A stretch of DNA of 41,107 nucleotides. Source: Elusimicrobiota bacterium (GTDB lineage Bacteria; Elusimicrobiota; Elusimicrobia; F11). Numbering within the stretch: position 1 is the first letter of the stretch; each line of letters begins with the position of its first letter. The position numbers and the translations under genes were made by a program. A model generated the notes under the pieces. It was not told where the DNA came from and ran no database searches. It saw nothing but the letters and a program-made list of their open reading frames with translations. Below, in pieces: positions 1 to 10,162 of this stretch. The stretch lies in NCBI GenBank assembly GCA_003140895.1, contig PLLH01000029.1:1-41107 (forward strand). The letters run 5' to 3'.

Positions 1-68
1 GCTACTAGCTACTGGAGACTGGCTACTCGGATTATTGTTTGCAGGTGCTAGTCGCCAGTTACCAGGTG
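1..68. repeat. Short interspersed repeat tract at the left edge, inside an open frame
   Basis: The tract contains variants of CTACTAG, CTACTGG, GACTGG and CTAGTCGCCAGT in close succession, partly palindromic (CCAGT/ACTGG). It stays in frame with the gene on the minus strand and encodes an Asn/Ser/Pro/Gln-rich stretch. The left boundary is outside the window. Confidence 0.5.
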
Positions 69-1455
69 CGTTTTTATAGTCATTCCACTCCCCTGTCGTC
101 AGAGAAAAGTCGATGAGCTTTCCGGCCAAATAAACGAACCGGGACTGGGCGACCAAATTTTTCTGATGCTCATCTGTCGTAAGCCGGTTGAACGCCTGAT
201 TCTCAAGAGAATTAATCTCTTTAAGAAGCGTTTCTGTTTTAATGCCGTCGGTGAGAAGCACATAGCGGATGTATTCGTCAAAATGGGGTGTTCGGGCCAG
301 GGAAACGCCTTTTCGTTCGCACGTCGCTTTAAGCTCCTTATAATAATCGGCGAATCCGACGACGCCATTCTGATAGGCGAGGCTTAAGCCCACCAGCTCC
401 GACAAATCTTTGTCATTTAATTTTTTGATGAGTTTCTCAAGGACCAGCGTCCGCTCCGCTTCAATCCGCTTAAAATCAATCGTCTTCTCCATCGTGGACG
501 CCTGAAGGAAGGTTTCGGCGCAAATCGACAAAGAACCGTTGGCGGCGGTTAAGAGCTTGAGATAGTCCGCCATCGGCAGGGATCCGGCGCGATAGGCCAT
601 GACTGCGGCGTCAAAGGTCTGAAGCTCGGGGGAAAACGCCCGCCCTTTCTCGCCTTCAACTTCCCGGGCTAACGAAGCCAGCTCTCGAGCGACACGATTC
701 TTAATGGACTTGGTATTTTTATAAGCGGCGACGTTTTGGCGATACAGGTCATCGTTATCCACTCCCCAAAATGAAAGTCCGCGTTTCCCTTCCATTGCAT
801 AGGACGTGAACCCGGCATGGGCGGGGCCGGAAATCTCGCCGGATTCCAAAAATGAATCAGCCACGTCCGTCGCCACCGTTGGGTCCGGAAATTTTTTGTA
901 CACATCGTAAAGAAACGCCCCGTTGGCGCCTTCCAATCCAACGAGAACGGGAGCTGGGCCAGGCACATCGCCAAACGCTTTGATGGCGTGGGAGAGGTGG
1001 CCTTGCGCCTCTTTGTTTAAGTGAACATCTTCGAGCAGGACGACCGTAGATCTCCCGTTGGCTTGATAAAAATCACGAATTTGGACGTGGGAGAGAAAGC
1101 CTTCGGGAAGTTGAGAGAAAACGGGTGTTTTGAATTTCCTCGTTTTAGTCAGGAAAGAAAAAGAAGTCGGGGTGAGGCCGGATTTATTAAGAGAAATGGG
1201 TGGAATGACAATTCCGGCGTTTTGGGATCGGCCAACGCCGGCCATGCCCTGAGAAACGTGAAACGGAAGAGAAGCCAACTGCTGGTTTTGTTTTTCACCG
1301 CGTTCTTTCCAAAAAGATTCTTCGGGTTTGTGGGCGAACAGAACGTTCGTAAAAATAAAGACAACGGACAAAACGCGCGTGAGTGAGATCAATAAATATT
1401 TGGGTTTCCGAGTATTTTGAACGATGGACGTTAAATATGGGACGATGGATTCCAT
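1..1455 (-). CDS. Exported protein with 'LEDVH...LEGANG' motifs, 3' part missing
   Basis: An open frame of 485 codons runs leftward off the window edge, so the C-terminus is missing. The start is ATG at 1455, with an AGGGGAG ribosome site 5 nt upstream. Residues about 19-41 form a hydrophobic segment after a basic stretch, so the protein is probably exported or anchored. Residues 136-145 read STVVLLEDVH and 172-180 read VGLEGANGA. The pattern of an acidic residue and His, a later Glu-Gly, then alpha-helical sequence resembles proteins with the ChaN/TraB/erythromycin-esterase-like fold, and I recall similar long exported proteins from Omnitrophota-type genomes. Both links are from memory, and no function is known. 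Residues 466-485 turn into an Asn/Ser/Pro-rich stretch encoded by a short-repeat tract. The gene is divergent from the small membrane gene at 1659. I am confident it is coding, less so of the family. Confidence 0.7.
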   Translation of the reverse strand, partial: MESIVPYLTSIVQNTRKPKYLLISLTRVLSVVFIFTNVLFAHKPEESFWKERGEKQNQQLASLPFHVSQGMAGVGRSQNAGIVIPPISLNKSGLTPTSFSFLTKTRKFKTPVFSQLPEGFLSHVQIRDFYQANGRSTVVLLEDVHLNKEAQGHLSHAIKAFGDVPGPAPVLVGLEGANGAFLYDVYKKFPDPTVATDVADSFLESGEISGPAHAGFTSYAMEGKRGLSFWGVDNDDLYRQNVAAYKNTKSIKNRVARELASLAREVEGEKGRAFSPELQTFDAAVMAYRAGSLPMADYLKLLTAANGSLSICAETFLQASTMEKTIDFKRIEAERTLVLEKLIKKLNDKDLSELVGLSLAYQNGVVGFADYYKELKATCERKGVSLARTPHFDEYIRYVLLTDGIKTETLLKEINSLENQAFNRLTTDEHQKNLVAQSRFVYLAGKLIDFSLTTGEWNDYKNAPGNWRLAPANNNPSSQSPVASS

Positions 1456-1658
1456 GCTCACTCCCCTGAGGACTTAATTTTCTCTGGGGAACAGGCTAAC
1501 GTTTCCGTCTTAAGTTCCGGTTAAGAGATGGTAAATTTTCTGTATCGAACGCGTAAACAAAATGTAACACGTCGCCGTGGGCGGCTATCAAACAACCGTC
1601 ATTCCCAAAACCGGAACTGCCTCTGGCGACAGTTTCTTTTTCGTTGTATCCTCAACCC
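1456..1658. other. Divergent intergenic region with a 10-bp inverted repeat
   Basis: This 203-nt spacer separates two divergent genes, so it should hold promoters for both. I see no convincing -35/-10 pair. AGTTCCGGTT at 1513-1522 is matched by its exact reverse complement AACCGGAACT at 1609-1618, with 86 nt between the arms. That spacing is long for a hairpin but could suit a pair of half sites for a regulator. Confidence 0.4.
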
Positions 1659-1988
1659 ATGGCCTTCTCGCTTAAAGACTTCATCACCGATCAAATTCGC
1701 AAGGTCTTCAAAGACGGAATTGATTACCTGGCCAGCGTTTTGGCTCTCCTTCAAGCGCGCATGACGGCGTACGCCTTATCCGCCGTTCTTTTTATTGTGC
1801 TGATCGGTTTCGCTAGCCTTCTTTTTTTGGTCGCCTTCACCGTTTTGAACATCGCCCTGGGATTCTGGCTTAAAGAAATAACGAATAGTGTTTTCCAAAC
1901 GCTGCTCCTTCTCGGAGCTTTCTATGGAATCCTTGGGGCCCTTATCGGCGGGGTAGCGGTTCGGTGGCTACATAAACTGAAGTCATGA
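1659..1988 (+). CDS. Small membrane protein, Holin-X (holin superfamily III)-like
   Basis: The 109-residue protein begins with an amphipathic segment (MAFSLKDFITDQIRKVFKDG). Two hydrophobic helices follow at about residues 38-70 and 80-103, with a short basic tail. This layout fits the Holin-X/YqjE-like families (PF07332 type), small inner-membrane proteins of unclear role that often sit before genes encoding short cytoplasmic or membrane-associated partners. I chose the ATG at 1659; an in-frame TTG at 1644 would add five residues, and neither has a clear ribosome site. Its TGA overlaps the ATG of the next gene by 4 nt, so the two are translationally coupled. The family call is by hydropathy and arrangement only. 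Confidence 0.6.
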   Translation: MAFSLKDFITDQIRKVFKDGIDYLASVLALLQARMTAYALSAVLFIVLIGFASLLFLVAFTVLNIALGFWLKEITNSVFQTLLLLGAFYGILGALIGGVAVRWLHKLKS

Positions 1989-2368
1989 TCTTTCCGGATG
2001 TCCGTCTCTCAGATCTCAAACGGGAGGCGGAAGAAAAAAGAATCGCCTTCCAAAGGAGCCGGGACGAACTCTTCCAACACCTGCGAGAAGAATCCAAACC
2101 CGCGACGTTTTTAAAACGTCATCCCTCTTTGGTCTGGGGATGGGTGGCGGTCTTCCTCTCTTTCTTCCCCTTGTCCCGTCTTTTTGGAAAAGTCATACCG
2201 AAAGGGAAATCGTTTATATCTAAGGTGATTCACACCCGGTGGGCTTGGCGCTTCCTCACAGCCGTCGCTCCATTGGCGATGCAAGGGACAGTTCCTCTGG
2301 CAACCAAGGGGTTTCATTTTTTCTTAAGGAAGGCGTTTAAATCTCAGCAACGAACAAAAGCTTCTTAG
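1985..2368 (+). CDS. Hypothetical protein, 127 aa, paired with the Holin-X-like gene
   Basis: I do not recognise a family. Residues 8-40 are charged and probably helical (KREAEEKRIAFQRSRDELF). A hydrophobic segment follows at about 49-65 (LVWGWVAVFLSFFPLSRLF), then a basic, moderately hydrophobic C-terminal half. It is coupled to the upstream small membrane gene by an ATGA overlap, so the two products probably act together at the inner membrane. Its TAG stop at 2366-2368 shares two bases with the TAA stop of the convergent diguanylate cyclase gene, leaving no room for a terminator between them. Confidence 0.6.
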   Translation: MIFPDVRLSDLKREAEEKRIAFQRSRDELFQHLREESKPATFLKRHPSLVWGWVAVFLSFFPLSRLFGKVIPKGKSFISKVIHTRWAWRFLTAVAPLAMQGTVPLATKGFHFFLRKAFKSQQRTKAS

Positions 2369-3624
2369 GCCGTTACCACTCTGTTCCGTCCTGTCGCCTT
2401 GGCCTGATACATCGCTTTATCCGCCGCCGCGATGAGCTCATCCATGGATCGCCCATGTTCCGGGAAGTGCGAAAGGCCAATGCTCACCGTCACACTCAAC
2501 GACTCAAAACCGCACGCGATTCGCTCCTGCTCGATCCGTTTTCGTAAATTTTCCGCTTTTCGCTGAACGCCGTCCAACTGAGCGTGGGGCATGAGCGCCA
2601 CAAACTCCTCTCCGCCGTAGCGGCCCACGACGTCGGTCTCATAAAACGATTCTTTGAGGATCTGACCCAATCGCTGGAGCACGGCGTCTCCCGCCGCGTG
2701 GCCATGATCGTCGTTCACCCGTTTGAAATGGTCGATATCCAACATCATCACGCAAAAAGGAGTTTGAAAAACACCGGCGCGTTTCAGTTCGTTCTCCAAC
2801 CGGTCCATGAACGCCTGTCGGCGGAGCACCCCCGTGAGTCCATCCACGCGGGAATGCGTTTCCATTTGAGCGAACAAGAGCGCCTTATTGAGCGCCATGC
2901 CGATTTGCTCGCCGAATTCCTGCCCCGCCTCGAGAAGCTCCTGCTCAACGATGTCCTTCGCGTCGATTTTAAGGAACAGAACCCCATTAATCACGCGCTC
3001 GTCCGGCCCGCTGTTATAAATCGGAACCACTTGAATGGGGACCAACTCTCGTGTTTGAGGAGGATGCATGAACCCGCCGTAAGGGGGAACGGCGCCGCTC
3101 AAGGGCGGCTCCTTGATCCAGTTCCCCCGCCGGTACAACGGCGTCCATTGACCGCTCTGATCAATGGCGTAGAGAAGAAAGTCGTACGCCCCAAACACTT
3201 TTTGGATCCCCGCCGTCAAACGAGGCGCCATGTCCGTCCACGAAAGCGATTCCGCCAACGCTTTCGACACGCCGTAAATCTGGAACGACCGGTTTTCTTC
3301 TTTTTCGCCCCGGGCGATGGCGCCTTTCAGGTCCGCGTGACGCGCCTTTAAGACTTCAAAACCAAGCAACTCTTCTTCGATATCGTCCCGGCCTGAAGAC
3401 GAATGTTTCCGTGAAAAATAGGCGGCGATCCCCGTAACGAACAAGAGGAACGGGATTTGAACCAACAGCAATGTGAAATGCGGCGAACCGGAGAAAATGA
3501 ACAGTCCGCCCAAAAAGAGAACCCACGCCAGTCCCGCGCTCGAAACAACAGCCAACCGGTGCCTCGAGGCGACCAAGAGAGGCAAGAGAGGAAGAAGCAT
3601 GAGTCCATACATCAAACGGTTCAT
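2365..3624 (-). CDS. Membrane diguanylate cyclase (TM-GAF-GGDEF), without I-site
   Basis: Predicted to make cyclic di-GMP from two GTP at the inner membrane. The 419-residue protein has three hydrophobic helices (about 5-20, 25-45 and 50-68), a linker helix, a GAF-like sensor region (about 110-255) and a C-terminal GGDEF domain (about 258-419). The active-site loop is intact as GGEEF at 337-341, and the metal/substrate motif DIDHFKRVND precedes it at 296-305. The allosteric product-inhibition motif RxxD expected five residues before GGEEF reads YETD (328-331), so feedback inhibition by c-di-GMP at this site should be lost. The gene is last in the long minus-strand run and its ATG overlaps the stop of the other cyclase by 4 nt. 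Confidence 0.9.
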   Translation of the reverse strand: MNRLMYGLMLLPLLPLLVASRHRLAVVSSAGLAWVLFLGGLFIFSGSPHFTLLLVQIPFLLFVTGIAAYFSRKHSSSGRDDIEEELLGFEVLKARHADLKGAIARGEKEENRSFQIYGVSKALAESLSWTDMAPRLTAGIQKVFGAYDFLLYAIDQSGQWTPLYRRGNWIKEPPLSGAVPPYGGFMHPPQTRELVPIQVVPIYNSGPDERVINGVLFLKIDAKDIVEQELLEAGQEFGEQIGMALNKALLFAQMETHSRVDGLTGVLRRQAFMDRLENELKRAGVFQTPFCVMMLDIDHFKRVNDDHGHAAGDAVLQRLGQILKESFYETDVVGRYGGEEFVALMPHAQLDGVQRKAENLRKRIEQERIACGFESLSVTVSIGLSHFPEHGRSMDELIAAADKAMYQAKATGRNRVVTA

Positions 3625-4919
3625 CGGCCCCTCACAAGATTGCGCCCGCCTTCTTTGGCCCGGTACAACCGCTGATCCGCTTGGCGGATGAGCTGGGGAG
3701 CCGTGGTGGCGTCCTCGGGAAAACTCGCCACGCCGAAACTGCCCGTCACGGCAATGGACTGCGACCCTCCTTCAAACACCTGTTGGGAAATATCCAACCT
3801 CATCCGTTCCGCGATGGCGCAGGCCTCGGCATGCTGAATCTGAGGCAAAAGGACGATAAACTCCTCGCCGCCGTATCGGGCCACGACATCGATATCCCGG
3901 ACGTTCCTGACCAACACGTGAGCGTACCCCTGCAAAACCTGATCTCCCGCTTGATGCCCGTAGGTATCGTTCACGGTTTTAAAATGATCGAGGTCGCAGA
4001 GCAGAATCGAAAGGGCGCTTCCAAAGCGGCTGGCCTCCAAAATTTCCGATTCCAGCTTTTCCTGAAAGGCCCTGTGCGTGAGAAGGCCCGTCAAACCGTC
4101 CCGGAGCGCGGTCTGTTTAACTTGATAGAAGAGAATGCTGTTGTCGAGGGCCAGAGACGCCAAGCTGGCCATGATTTCAAGAAGCCGGAGGTCGTCCCGA
4201 GTAAACTCCATCGCTTCGTTCGCCTCGGCCACCTTTAAGACGCCGGCCACCGCGTTCCGGGCGTGGATGGGAGCCGCGATCAAGGGCCGCCCTTTAATGG
4301 TGTTGTTCGGGATTTGAAGCGAATGCCGTTGTTGCATGACGAACGAATCCACGGCGTCGCTTTGCTGGCCGTAGGAAATCGCCACTTGTTTCTGCGGGAA
4401 CAGCATCTGCGTTATTTGAAGAAGACGTGCTTGAATGGCCTGAGGGTCGAGGAGTGAGCCCAACTCACGGGCCGCGCGCGATAGAAGCCGTCGTTGCTCC
4501 GCCCGCCGGGCCAGCTCTTTCGCCCGCGATTCATAGAAAAGAATATCCCGATTGAGCGCTTGGCTGGCCGCGAACCGCCGGTCTTTTTCTTCCTTAAGCT
4601 GCGACGACCGCCCGGCGATGCGTTTAAAGTGACGGAGCCCCAAGGCGACGCATCCCCATAACACCGCAACCAGAAGAGGAACCACGCCCATCTCTTCACG
4701 CGGGGCCCTTGTTGACACGTAAATGCCGAGAAGCGTGACGAAACCGGAGAGCATAAACGCGGCCGGAGCGAATCCCGTGATCAAAACAGCCAGAACAATG
4801 ACGAGATAGGCGGGAAACAAGAGAAGAACAGGAGCGGACGGAAGAAAGAGGGCGATGGTGACCGCCGTAAAAGCGATCCCGAGAAGAATCAGAAGAACGA
4901 TTTTAAGTTTTGCCTTCAT
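3621..4919 (-). CDS. Membrane diguanylate cyclase (TM-GAF-GGDEF) with I-site
   Basis: A second c-di-GMP synthase with the same plan: several hydrophobic helices in residues 5-92, a helical, probably coiled-coil linker at 98-150, a GAF-like region at about 150-262 and GGDEF at about 270-432. The active site is GGEEF at 350-354. RDID at 341-344 matches the RxxD inhibitory site at the canonical spacing, so this enzyme should be product-inhibited, unlike its downstream neighbour. I chose the ATG at 4919 (MKAKLKIVLL) because the first transmembrane helix begins there; the in-frame ATG at 4997 lies deeper inside bioA and adds a non-conserved leader. It overlaps the end of bioA by 17 nt and the next cyclase by 4 nt. 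Confidence 0.88.
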   Translation of the reverse strand: MKAKLKIVLLILLGIAFTAVTIALFLPSAPVLLLFPAYLVIVLAVLITGFAPAAFMLSGFVTLLGIYVSTRAPREEMGVVPLLVAVLWGCVALGLRHFKRIAGRSSQLKEEKDRRFAASQALNRDILFYESRAKELARRAEQRRLLSRAARELGSLLDPQAIQARLLQITQMLFPQKQVAISYGQQSDAVDSFVMQQRHSLQIPNNTIKGRPLIAAPIHARNAVAGVLKVAEANEAMEFTRDDLRLLEIMASLASLALDNSILFYQVKQTALRDGLTGLLTHRAFQEKLESEILEASRFGSALSILLCDLDHFKTVNDTYGHQAGDQVLQGYAHVLVRNVRDIDVVARYGGEEFIVLLPQIQHAEACAIAERMRLDISQQVFEGGSQSIAVTGSFGVASFPEDATTAPQLIRQADQRLYRAKEGGRNLVRGR

Positions 4920-6363
4920 GAAGGATGACTCGCCCAACCGTTCGAACCAACCTTCGCAGATCCGTGTCTGAAATAATAAGAGGAGGCATGAGCACAATCA
5001 CATCGCCCAAAGGACGCAACCAAATTCCGTGAGAAAGAAGTTTTTTGCAAATCCGAGCTCCCATTCGTAAAGCGGATGGAAAAGGCTTTCCGGTCGTTGA
5101 ATCAGAGACCACTTCAATCCCCGCCATAAGACCCGCCTGCCGGATACTGCCCACGCGCGGGAGCCCCGCCAGTGATTGAAGTTCTTCCTTCATAATGTGC
5201 GCCTTATGATGCGATTTTTCAAGGAGTTTTGAACTTTTAATGAGTTCCAAATTGGCCACCGCCACGGCCGCGGCGAGCGGGTGGGCCGTGAAGCTATGAC
5301 CGTGAAAAAAAGTCCGCCCGGCCGCCACCGGACCCCAAAACGCTTTAAATATTTTTTCCGTGGCCATGGTGACCGCCAACGGGGCGTACCCGCCCGTAAT
5401 GGATTTGGCCAAACAGAGAAGATCGGGCGCGACATTTTCCTGGTCGCAGGCGAACAAGGAACCAGTCCGGCCGAACCCCGTGGCCACTTCATCGGCAATC
5501 ATCAAGACGTGATATTTTGTGCAAAGCCGCCGGAAACCCGCCACGTATCCCGGAGGCATCACGTTGATTCCCACCGCCCCTTGAACAACCGGTTCGATAA
5601 TGGCGCCCGCAACGCGGCCCGCCCGTTTCGTCAAGATGGATTCGACGCTTCCCAAACAGTTCCACCGGCATCCGGTTTCCCGTCGGGCTTTTCCGGGGAC
5701 GGGAACGTCGGTAATTTTTTCGCCCAAACGCGTCCGATGCCGGAGCCCCGTCTTATTAAAAGGGCAATGAACACAATCCGGAGCCATGGCAAAACGGGTT
5801 TTAAAAAGAAGGGACCTGAATTTCGCGTGATAGAGATCGATGCCCCCCACCGAAACAGCTCCAATGGTGTCTCCGTGGTAGGAACCCGTCAGGGCGAGAA
5901 ACTCCGTCTTGCGGGATGATCCCGTCCCCGACGTTTCAATCCAATATTGATACGCCATCTTGAGCGCGATCTCCACCGACGTGGCGCCGTTGTCGGAGAA
6001 GAAGGAACGAGACAGCCCCTTGGGAGCGAGTTGGGCCAAGGCGCGGGCCAAATGGATGGCCGGTGGATGAGACAAACCGAGGAAGGTGGAGTGCGCGATT
6101 TTGGACAGCTGCCGCTTGAGAGCGCGGTCCAACACGGGGTTCCGGTGTCCTTGTAGATTGAGCCAAAGAGAGGAAACGCCGTCCAGGAAGCGCCGCCCAT
6201 GAACGTCCTTTAAATAGGCGCCTTGCCCGGAGGCAATAATGAGCGTGGGTTCGTTCTGCCACAACGAATGTTGCGTGAACGGATGCCAGATGTATTTTTT
6301 GTCCCAACGTTCGAGCGAAAGCGGAGAGGAAGAGCGGTTTTTTACTTGTTTTTGTCGAACCAT
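4903..6363 (-). CDS. bioA: Adenosylmethionine-8-amino-7-oxononanoate aminotransferase
   Basis: BioA converts 8-amino-7-oxononanoate to 7,8-diaminononanoate, with S-adenosylmethionine as amino donor and PLP as cofactor. The N-terminal WHPFTQ (26-31), the PLP-contact motif IADEVATGFGRTG (289-301) and the Schiff-base Lys320 in CLAKSITGGYAPL are all present, as expected for a class III aminotransferase. At 486 residues it is longer than usual (about 430-455). Cysteine pairs CVHC (197-200) and CRWNC (232-236) mark the family's Cys-containing loop, here widened by a basic insert between them. The gene overlaps the upstream hydrolase by 22 nt and the downstream cyclase by 17 nt, and closes the biotin block. 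Confidence 0.95.
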   Translation of the reverse strand: MVRQKQVKNRSSSPLSLERWDKKYIWHPFTQHSLWQNEPTLIIASGQGAYLKDVHGRRFLDGVSSLWLNLQGHRNPVLDRALKRQLSKIAHSTFLGLSHPPAIHLARALAQLAPKGLSRSFFSDNGATSVEIALKMAYQYWIETSGTGSSRKTEFLALTGSYHGDTIGAVSVGGIDLYHAKFRSLLFKTRFAMAPDCVHCPFNKTGLRHRTRLGEKITDVPVPGKARRETGCRWNCLGSVESILTKRAGRVAGAIIEPVVQGAVGINVMPPGYVAGFRRLCTKYHVLMIADEVATGFGRTGSLFACDQENVAPDLLCLAKSITGGYAPLAVTMATEKIFKAFWGPVAAGRTFFHGHSFTAHPLAAAVAVANLELIKSSKLLEKSHHKAHIMKEELQSLAGLPRVGSIRQAGLMAGIEVVSDSTTGKPFPSALRMGARICKKLLSHGIWLRPLGDVIVLMPPLIISDTDLRRLVRTVGRVILHEGKT

Positions 6364-7088
6364 TGAAGAAGTCGGTTGAGGAGATCATCGTCCAGCATTT
6401 GAGTCCCGTGGCCCACCTTCACGTCCGACCAAAACGTGGCGGACTTTGAGATGGACGCCAACTGAACCGAACTCGCGTACGCGTATTGATCTTTGGAATT
6501 GGCCACAATCAAGACGGGCATTTTCCCCGTCTTTTGGATGGCTTCTTCAGTCCGAATCGACCGGTAATCAAGCCCCGGAGAGAGCAAAACAACTCCTTTC
6601 ACGGATCGGGTCAGAGCGGCGAAATTGAGGCACACATTGGCGCCGATACTGGCGCCGGCCAGAAAAATTGAACTTCGGCTCACTTTTTTACTTCCGCTCA
6701 AAAACCGAGCCGCGGCGCCCACGTCATCAATCATTCGCTCCCACCGTGATCCGGGACCCGGTGCTCCCAAATATTTATAAATATCCTGAGCGCTGGCATT
6801 GCGTGTTTGAGAACTTTCGCCATGGCCCCGGGCGTCATAGGCCAAAACACCCCAACCCGCCTCTGTCAATTTTTTCGCCAGCGGCAACCACTCTTCTTTC
6901 GACGAAGCTAAACCATGAAGCATGAGGACCGTGGGTTCATGAGGCTGAGCCGCCACGAAAAAACCTTTCAACATTTCTCCGTCTCTCGTTTTAAATTGAA
7001 CTTTTTCCGGGTTCCAATCGACAGCGAGGAGAGAGCTGTTTATTAAGAGAAGCGCAATGAAAGCACCCGTCATCCGTTTCGATATCAT
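6342..7088 (-). CDS. Exported alpha/beta hydrolase in the biotin operon
   Basis: The 248-residue protein has a complete alpha/beta-hydrolase triad: nucleophile Ser147 in GASIG (145-149), Asp200 and His227. MLHGLASSKEEW (56-67) supplies the oxyanion loop and YDARGHGES (84-92) follows. The start is the ATG at 7088, preceded by GGAGGG six nt away; an upstream in-frame ATG at 7220 would lie inside bioD. Residues 1-23 look like a signal peptide, so the enzyme is probably periplasmic or membrane-attached. Its place between bioD and bioA suggests a carboxylesterase such as the pimeloyl-ACP methyl esterases BioH/BioG, but export argues against that cytoplasmic role. The substrate is unknown. Confidence 0.75.
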   Translation of the reverse strand: MISKRMTGAFIALLLINSSLLAVDWNPEKVQFKTRDGEMLKGFFVAAQPHEPTVLMLHGLASSKEEWLPLAKKLTEAGWGVLAYDARGHGESSQTRNASAQDIYKYLGAPGPGSRWERMIDDVGAAARFLSGSKKVSRSSIFLAGASIGANVCLNFAALTRSVKGVVLLSPGLDYRSIRTEEAIQKTGKMPVLIVANSKDQYAYASSVQLASISKSATFWSDVKVGHGTQMLDDDLLNRLLQWFDKNK

Positions 7089-7122
7089 AAGGCCCTCCAA
7101 TAATAAGAATGAAATAAAACGG

Positions 7123-9015
<1,893 letters not shown>

Positions 9016-9019
<4 letters not shown>

Positions 9020-10155
9020 ATTTTCCCGAACAAAACGGCGCCCATCTGACCGCCGAATCCAAACGAGAGAGACAGAACGCTGTCGAGATCCTGTCGGCGA
9101 GCCGTGTGTGGAACGTAATCCAAATCGCAATCGGGATCCGGCGTCGTCAAATGAAGCGTCGGCGGAATAAACCCGTCTCGAAGCGCCAATATGGAAATGG
9201 CCGCCTCCACCGCGCCCGCCGCTCCCAAGAGATGCCCCGTCGCCGCTTTTGTCGATGAAACTGGAATTTTTTCCGCTTTGGCTCCAAAGGCCAGACGAAT
9301 CCCTTTGGTTTCCACCGCGTCATTGTAACGCGTCCCGGTCCCGTGCGCGTTAATGTAATCCGGTTCTCTGTGGGAGCCGATTGTTTCTCTAATAAGAGAG
9401 GCAATCTCCTCTCCTTGGGGATCGAAACGCACGGCGTCGGACGTATTCTGTTTCATGCGCGCTCCTCTTAACACGGCCAGAGGAGGAAAACCGCGTTCTC
9501 GCGCCGACTCTTTTGATTCCAAAACAAGGATGGCCGCCCCTTCTCCCATCGCGAAGCCGTTGCGGTTGGCGTCGAAGGGTCTCACGCAATCGGGGCTGTT
9601 CCCTTCGGAAAGAACTCCCATCTGGCTGAACCCCGCCCGGTACAAAGGATGCAAGCTCGACTCCGACGCGCCGGCCAGCGCTAGGTCGCACAGTCCGGAC
9701 CTGATCCACGATGACGCCAGCTCAATGGCGGCGATCCCCGTCGCGCACGCGGCGACGATATTTTGCGCGGGGCCTGAAAATCCAAACTCCCGTTGAACCA
9801 CCGCCTCCGCCGACCATCCGGAAAAAGAAGACATGATCAAAGAAGGGTCCAAAAGTGTCGACGAATCAGCTGATTTGAGCAGTGGTTTGCTTTGACCAAT
9901 GGCGCATCCGATTTTTTTTGTTTCAATCAACGAGGAATTGATTTCCGCGTGACGAAGCGCCTCCTGGGCCGCCACAAGAGCGAAATCACCGGTGCGGGAA
10001 CGGGCTCCATTTTCAGAAAACCCCAAGATGGGCGCTTCAAGCCCATGGCCCGTGAAGACGATGCCGGAACACCCCGCAAGAAGGTTGGACCAGGTTTGCT
10101 CCCGCGTGGAGCCGAGAGGCGTGATCATGCCGATGCCGGAGATAACAATATCCAT
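9016..10155 (-). CDS. FabF-like beta-ketoacyl-ACP synthase in the biotin operon
   Basis: A thiolase-fold condensing enzyme of the KAS I/II type. The full Cys-His-His triad is visible: Cys137 in VAACATG, His271 in NAHGTGT and His308 in STKAATGHLLGAAG, with the conserved Lys303. SFGFGGQMGAVLF near the C-terminus is the glycine-rich end motif. At 379 residues it is shorter than housekeeping FabF (about 410). The ATG at 10155 has TAGGAG five nt upstream, itself overlapping the reductase stop. It sits between a FabG-like reductase and bioF, overlapping bioF by 4 nt. It may elongate a malonyl- or glutaryl-type primer toward pimeloyl-thioester. BioZ, the known biotin-specific condensing enzyme, is KAS III-like, so this is a different type. 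The reaction in vivo is inferred. Confidence 0.85.
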
Positions 10156-10162
10156 GACGCTC

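Noticed and set aside
2584-3351. Plus-strand open frame of 255 codons
   Set aside because: It is the complement of a GGDEF gene with an intact active site; composition is that of an antisense frame.
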